The translations under genes and the position numbers were made by a program. Shown piece by piece: positions 60,853 through 64,000 of a DNA stretch of 64,000 nt. The stretch's first letter is position 1. Every line of letters starts with the position of its first letter. The notes under the pieces were generated by a model. It did not search any database and was not told the origin of the DNA. It saw only the letters and a program-made list of their open reading frames with translations. This stretch comes from DASQPR01 sp963727415 (lineage in GTDB: Bacteria > Actinomycetota > Actinomycetes > Mycobacteriales > Micromonosporaceae): assembly GCA_963727415.1 (NCBI GenBank), contig CAVSGF010000003.1, forward strand, positions 806,001 through 870,000, written 5' to 3'.

Positions 60853-61061
60853 ATGCCGCTCGTTCGCATATCCGATGCGTCCGGAAAGACCATCGACGAT
60901 CCGGGTGCTGACTCGGTCGCCGCTATGAGGGCGAACCTGAGCCGCGCTGCTGACCCATCGGCAAGCCCGACACATTCGCGCTGTTCGTGAGGCCCAAGCC
61001 GCACAAACCAGCGAAGCCCTGCGGCACCGCGACATGCTCAGACCAGTCCCCGACCGAGTAG
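60853..61061 (+). pseudogene. Possible frameshifted remnant of a small accessory protein
   Basis: A frame starting MPLVRISDASGKTIDDPG continues in a second frame as IGKPDTFALFVRPKPHKPA, joined near 60955. The two parts make coherent sequence if one or two bases are changed. The start resembles small accessory proteins of the immunity type in actinobacteria, but this is only an impression. Confidence 0.3.
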
Positions 61062-61180
61062 GCCCGCACACGCGGGGCAAGTCCTTGGACGGCTGCGGCC
61101 GAAGCCAAGACCGATGCTGATGTTGAGACGGAGCGAGAAAGGTCTGGTATCAACGGTTACGCCGCCTGCGAGGCCCGATA

Positions 61181-61396
61181 GTGAACCCAGCGCTGGGGAT
61201 ACCACGCGCTCTGTCTTGGCTTATCGAGCCTGTGGGTCGGAAGTTCGGAGTGACGTACGCCCAGCTAATGCGGAGCTTCCCGGACCCAGCCAGTCGTGAG
61301 AGTCGCGAATACGCCTACGTGCTGCAGTCGTGGATCAAGTTCGCATGGACGGTGCTAGTGCCGCATCAGGCGACGTTCGCCCTGTTGGCTTCCGGC
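61181..61396 (+). other. Unassigned open frame before an IS remnant
   Basis: From a GTG with GAGG seven bases upstream the frame reads NPALGIPRALSWLIEPVG and YAYVLQSWIKFAWTVL. It looks protein-like for about 70 residues and then runs into a 20-bp copy of the IS630 end. The rest of the frame seems non-coding until the next remnant. May be a truncated gene; not recognised. Confidence 0.3.
61366..61385 (-). repeat. 20-bp copy of the IS630 transposase end
   Basis: TCAGGCGACGTTCGCCCTGT here is identical to 61855-61874, the end of the transposase remnant including its stop codon (minus strand RANVA-stop). It may be a stub left by an earlier insertion or deletion. Confidence 0.6.
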
Positions 61397-61465
61397 GCGG
61401 CGGGTGAGGCTCCGCGATGTCATCTCGGTGTGCACCGCGTAGCCTCTCGGAGTGAAGCACTCCTA

Positions 61466-61847
61466 TTGCATGTTCTGATAATCCACCTGCGGTGGCCCAC
61501 GACGTCGTCATCGAGGCGGTTGAACGGGCGCTGGGCGACACGGCGCACGAACCCTCGGCGCCTTGCTCTGTTCGGCATCGCGCTGAACGATGACGATCGC
61601 GCGTTCATCGAGTATGCTGCATCCTGTTGGGAACGAGGGCGGTGGCCGGTGAGCCAATTGCGCGGACTGGCCGGCCTGTGTCTGGGGCACACGGCCCGCA
61701 GGTTCGGGCAACTCAGATGAGCGGGCGGTCGCTCTGGCCGAAGCGCTGGCGAGCAGGGCTGAGCTGCACCCTGCGGATGTCATGGGACGAGCCGTCGACG
61801 GGCTTGACGACATCCGCTCAGATCTGCACCGCGGACAAGGCGAATAG
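61466..61847 (+). pseudogene. Frameshifted remnant of a HEAT-like, immunity-type protein
   Basis: Three pieces in different frames align to one helical-repeat protein: DNPPAVAHDVVIEAVERAL, then RLALFGIALNDDDRAFIEY and LRGLAGLCLGHTARRFG, then DERAVALAEALASRAEL ending DGLDDIRSDLHRGQGE. Joins are near 61555 and 61713. The pattern LCLGHTARRFG with a C-terminal LDDIR is familiar from actinobacterial HEAT-repeat proteins often placed near toxins. Now broken. Confidence 0.5.
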
Positions 61848-61854
61848 TAGCCGG

Positions 61855-62650
61855 TCAGGCGACGTTCGCCCTGTCGACGACTTCGCGTAGGCGCGGTCGT
61901 CGGCGTGGCTGTTCCGCCAGATGATGTAGCGGCGGATCATGCTGCCCTGTTCCTTGTGGCTGGCGTGGTCGGTGCCGTCGAGGGTGAAGTAGCGCAGGGC
62001 GGTGAACTGGGCCTCGATGCGGTTGAGCCAGGAGCTGTTGGTCGGGGTGTAGGCGATCTCGACGTTGTTCGCCGTCGGCCCAGTCGCCGACCCGCTGGCA
62101 CCTCTTCGTCGTCAGGTGCGGCGAGAAGTTGTCGCAGACGATCGCGATGCGCACGTCGGGCGGGTAGCAGAGTGCGCAGGTAGCGGCAGAACTCCAGGAA
62201 CTGGGTGCGGTTCTTGATCGTCTTGATGTGGCCGTAGAGCTTGTCCTGGCCAGGTCCTAGGCGGCGAACAGGTGCCGTACGCCGTGCGGGCGGTTGTAGG
62301 TCGCCCGCCGGCGGCGGCGGGGCTCGCGGTCGGGGTCCTTGTGTTTGCCGCCGCGTTCGGCCCACTGCCGGCCGGGGTGCGGCTGCAGGTTGAGCGGTCC
62401 GAACTCGTCCATGCAGAAGATGACTTCGGGCTCGCCGTCCTCGGGTATGACCTCGCCGTCGGCGATCGCGTAGAGGTGCTCGACGCGGGCCTTCTTGGCG
62501 GCGTAGTCGGGGTCGCGGGAGGTCTTCCAGGTCTTCACGCGTTGAAATGAGACGCCTTCCTCGCGGAGCAGGACGCGCAGGCCCTCGTGGCTGATGTCGT
62601 CGACCACCCCCTCGGCGATAGCCGCGCTGGGTCAGGCAGCGCGGTCTTGA
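61855..62650 (-). mobile_element. IS630-family transposase remnant
   Basis: Pieces of one DDE transposase on the minus strand: ISHEGLRVLLREEGVSFQRV, then FCMDEFGPLNLQPHPG (first catalytic Asp), KLYGHIKTIKNRTQFLEF, VRIAIVCDNFSPHLT (second Asp), and SWLNRIEAQFTALRYF (catalytic Glu), ending RANVA-stop. They lie in different frames: shifts near 62255, 62170, 62070 and 61890, plus a TAC to TAG change. The N-terminal DNA-binding part is missing beyond about 62640. Dead element; terminal inverted repeats not identified. Confidence 0.8.
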
Positions 62651-62666
62651 CCGTGCCGGTCGGCGA

Positions 62667-63272
62667 CTACTGAGTCCGTTCCGCAGGGGTCGAGCCGAAC
62701 ACGGGGACCGAGTGGATGCCGTTGCCATACTCGTATCGCAGTCCTCGCCTGGCGATGACCTGTGCGGCGCCGGGCAGCACTGGGCGGGGACCAAACCTGT
62801 ATACCGCCAGTTTTCGAATCGCCCGGTTCAGGCGGCCTGATGCTCGGGTCACTTCCGGCCAGTCCCACTCAGCCGGATCGCCCAGCCGCTCCGTCGTGTG
62901 TACCCAGGCAGATGCGCGCTTCTCAGTGTTGTGGTTGGTATGGCTCCAGCCCAGCGCGTCGTCAGTCGGCACACCGAAGTAGAGCTGGATGAGACCCCAA
63001 CCCTCACAGCTATACCGAAAGGTTGCGTCTCCGAGGGCACCCGGGTTCAGAGTGATGCGGTTGAAGATCGGCACAGGTCCGGCACCGAGGACAAACAGCG
63101 CCAGCATCCGGTCGCGATGGTCTTGAGGAACCTCGTCGGCCGCGCGGAACTCACGCAGTTCATGGTCAGGCTCCGAATAGGACCCAAACACACGAAATAG
63201 ACCAAGGCCGAAGACGACGCCCAGCACTGAGGCCTTGTCGCCGGCATCGGCATAGAAGTTGAGATTCGGCAC
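62667..63272 (-). CDS. Hypothetical actinobacterial protein (201 aa)
   Basis: A soluble 201-residue protein I know only as a hypothetical family from streptomycetes and relatives. Characteristic stretches are SYSEPDHELREF near the N-terminus, CEGWGLIQLYFG in the middle and WSHTNHNTEKRA after it. No known domain. The GTG at 63272 begins the conserved PNLNFYA. The partner gene ends four bases upstream, so the two form a unit. Placement beside IS and immunity-like remnants suggests accessory DNA. Confidence 0.7.
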   Translation of the reverse strand: MPNLNFYADAGDKASVLGVVFGLGLFRVFGSYSEPDHELREFRAADEVPQDHRDRMLALFVLGAGPVPIFNRITLNPGALGDATFRYSCEGWGLIQLYFGVPTDDALGWSHTNHNTEKRASAWVHTTERLGDPAEWDWPEVTRASGRLNRAIRKLAVYRFGPRPVLPGAAQVIARRGLRYEYGNGIHSVPVFGSTPAERTQ

Positions 63273-63276
63273 AGGC

Positions 63277-63486
63277 CTATCCTCGCCCCACGCCGATGGC
63301 GTCCAGTCGGAAGCTCGACAGGCCGATATCCGGCGTCGTTGGCCAGACCGCAACGGAGCCGGAGAACAAGCTCGCCACGTAGGCAACGGCGGCGGCCGCG
63401 TCGTGGGTGGGCTGCCAGTCCGGGACCGTAGGGATCAACCGGATGTAGTTGTCACTCACGGATATCAGCATGCTGGTCGGCATCAT
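63277..63486 (-). CDS. Short hypothetical protein, perhaps truncated (69 aa)
   Basis: Starts MMPTSMLISVSDNYIRLIPT and includes TVPDWQPTHDAAAAVAYVASLFSG. This N-terminus resembles longer streptomycete proteins that continue with a Cys-rich metal-binding part; here the C-terminus is short (GLSSFRLDAIGVGRG) and the Cys are missing, so it may be cut down. Four bases before the next gene, likely co-translated. Confidence 0.6.
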   Translation of the reverse strand: MMPTSMLISVSDNYIRLIPTVPDWQPTHDAAAAVAYVASLFSGSVAVWPTTPDIGLSSFRLDAIGVGRG

Positions 63487-63640
63487 GGCTGATCAATCTG
63501 ATGGCGATTCACTGGCGAAATACGACGCCAACACCCGCCGACGTTGTGCGTTCACTCCCCGCGCACGCCCCGCATTGGGGCGTCATTGAGCGAAACGTTC
63601 GTATCTCATCGCGTTTCGCCAGCTTGTCGTCGGAGCAGAA

Positions 63641-64000
63641 TCACGTTTCGTGGGCCGAGTGGTCGGACGGCCGGTCGATGAGGCGAGCCAGCTTCTTGGG
63701 CGCCTGTACGCGGAAGCTATCGGTGAGCAACTCCGCGACCTCCGTCCAGTCAGTGTGCGCATCCAGGACCATCCCGACGACGTTATCGCCCCATCCAGGC
63801 CGATAGAACGGCGCGCCGGAGCCGACGAGCCCACCGACCTCGTCGGCGGGCACCCGGAACGTCACCACACAGACAGGGCCGCCAGTCGCGAAGGCCCGCG
63901 CGTGAGAGGTCCGGTTCTCAGGTTCGACAGTGTAGGCATGGGCGAACGTGCGGCCGCGCACGCGCCAGCGGATGCCGATCCAGGCCAGTTCCTCATAGGC
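63641..64000 (-). CDS. MmcQ/YjbR family protein (5' end outside window)
   Basis: The C-terminal about 119 residues of a YjbR-like (CyaY-fold) DNA-binding family protein. Typical end: FYRPGWGDNVVGMVLDAHTDW, then ELLTDSFRVQAPKKLARLID. The frame continues through the window edge (EELAWIGIRWRVRGRTFAH), so the start is beyond 64000. Function unknown. Confidence 0.8.
   Translation of the reverse strand, partial: AYEELAWIGIRWRVRGRTFAHAYTVEPENRTSHARAFATGGPVCVVTFRVPADEVGGLVGSGAPFYRPGWGDNVVGMVLDAHTDWTEVAELLTDSFRVQAPKKLARLIDRPSDHSAHET

Overview
This is a high-GC chromosomal window from an actinomycete (Actinomycetota). The gene order is typical of the phylum: clgR-cinA-pgsA-rimO-ftsK, then dapA-rnj-thyX, dapB-M16 protease-pnp-rpsO-ribF-truB, and rbfA-infB-ylxR-nusA-rimP. 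An F420-type (Ddn-like) oxidoreductase, a 13E12/DUF222 HNH protein and frequent GTG or leaderless starts fit the same group. The genus cannot be read from the sequence.

Layout. 0-17.3 kb: stress regulator, phospholipid synthesis, S12 methylthiotransferase, DNA translocase FtsK, an M48 protease pair, aminopeptidase N, RNase J, DapA and ThyX. 17.5-24.9 kb: a ribbon-helix-helix regulator with a DUF4097 protein, DUF2752, a YcaQ-type DNA glycosylase, acetyltransferases, DapB and an M16 protease. 25-40.5 kb, almost all on the minus strand: the RNA-processing and translation block, with a MATE transporter, small membrane proteins and an RNA/DNA methylase between. 40.9-47.7 kb on the plus strand: a Tat-type lipoprotein with a ferritin-like protein, then a PadR-ABC exporter operon with two clear operators, an F420-type oxidoreductase, an unrecognised 55-residue gene and an HNH nuclease. 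48-55.5 kb: dienelactone hydrolase, a cyclodeaminase coupled to an unusual FolD, a VIT-type transporter with Map, and MarR. 56.2-64 kb: a four-tRNA cluster followed by accessory genes, decayed fragments and a broken IS630-family transposase.

Points that stand out. (1) infB is broken by ten single-base gains within 1.4 kb, which looks like local sequence error rather than biology; nusA, the M16 protease and a small membrane gene each carry one indel. (2) The FolD homologue has lost the catalytic lysine of YxxxK and is translationally coupled to a cyclodeaminase. (3) The tRNA cluster holds a class I (short variable loop) tRNA with a leucine-type UAG anticodon and a mismatched tRNA-Arg(ACG). (4) Four genes of 35-56 codons are supported to differing degrees: two have both a ribosome binding site and a terminator, one has a site and a more distant terminator, and one rests mainly on its membrane segment. 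(5) Short tandem repeats (units 7 to 29 bp) occur about every 4 kb, mostly next to gene ends but also in frame inside rimO.

Functional links. The minus-strand block couples transcription (NusA), initiation (InfB, RbfA, RimP), rRNA/tRNA modification (TruB), S15 and mRNA decay (PNPase, RNase J). DapA and DapB serve lysine and peptidoglycan synthesis. ThyX, the cyclodeaminase and FolD draw on the folate one-carbon pool.
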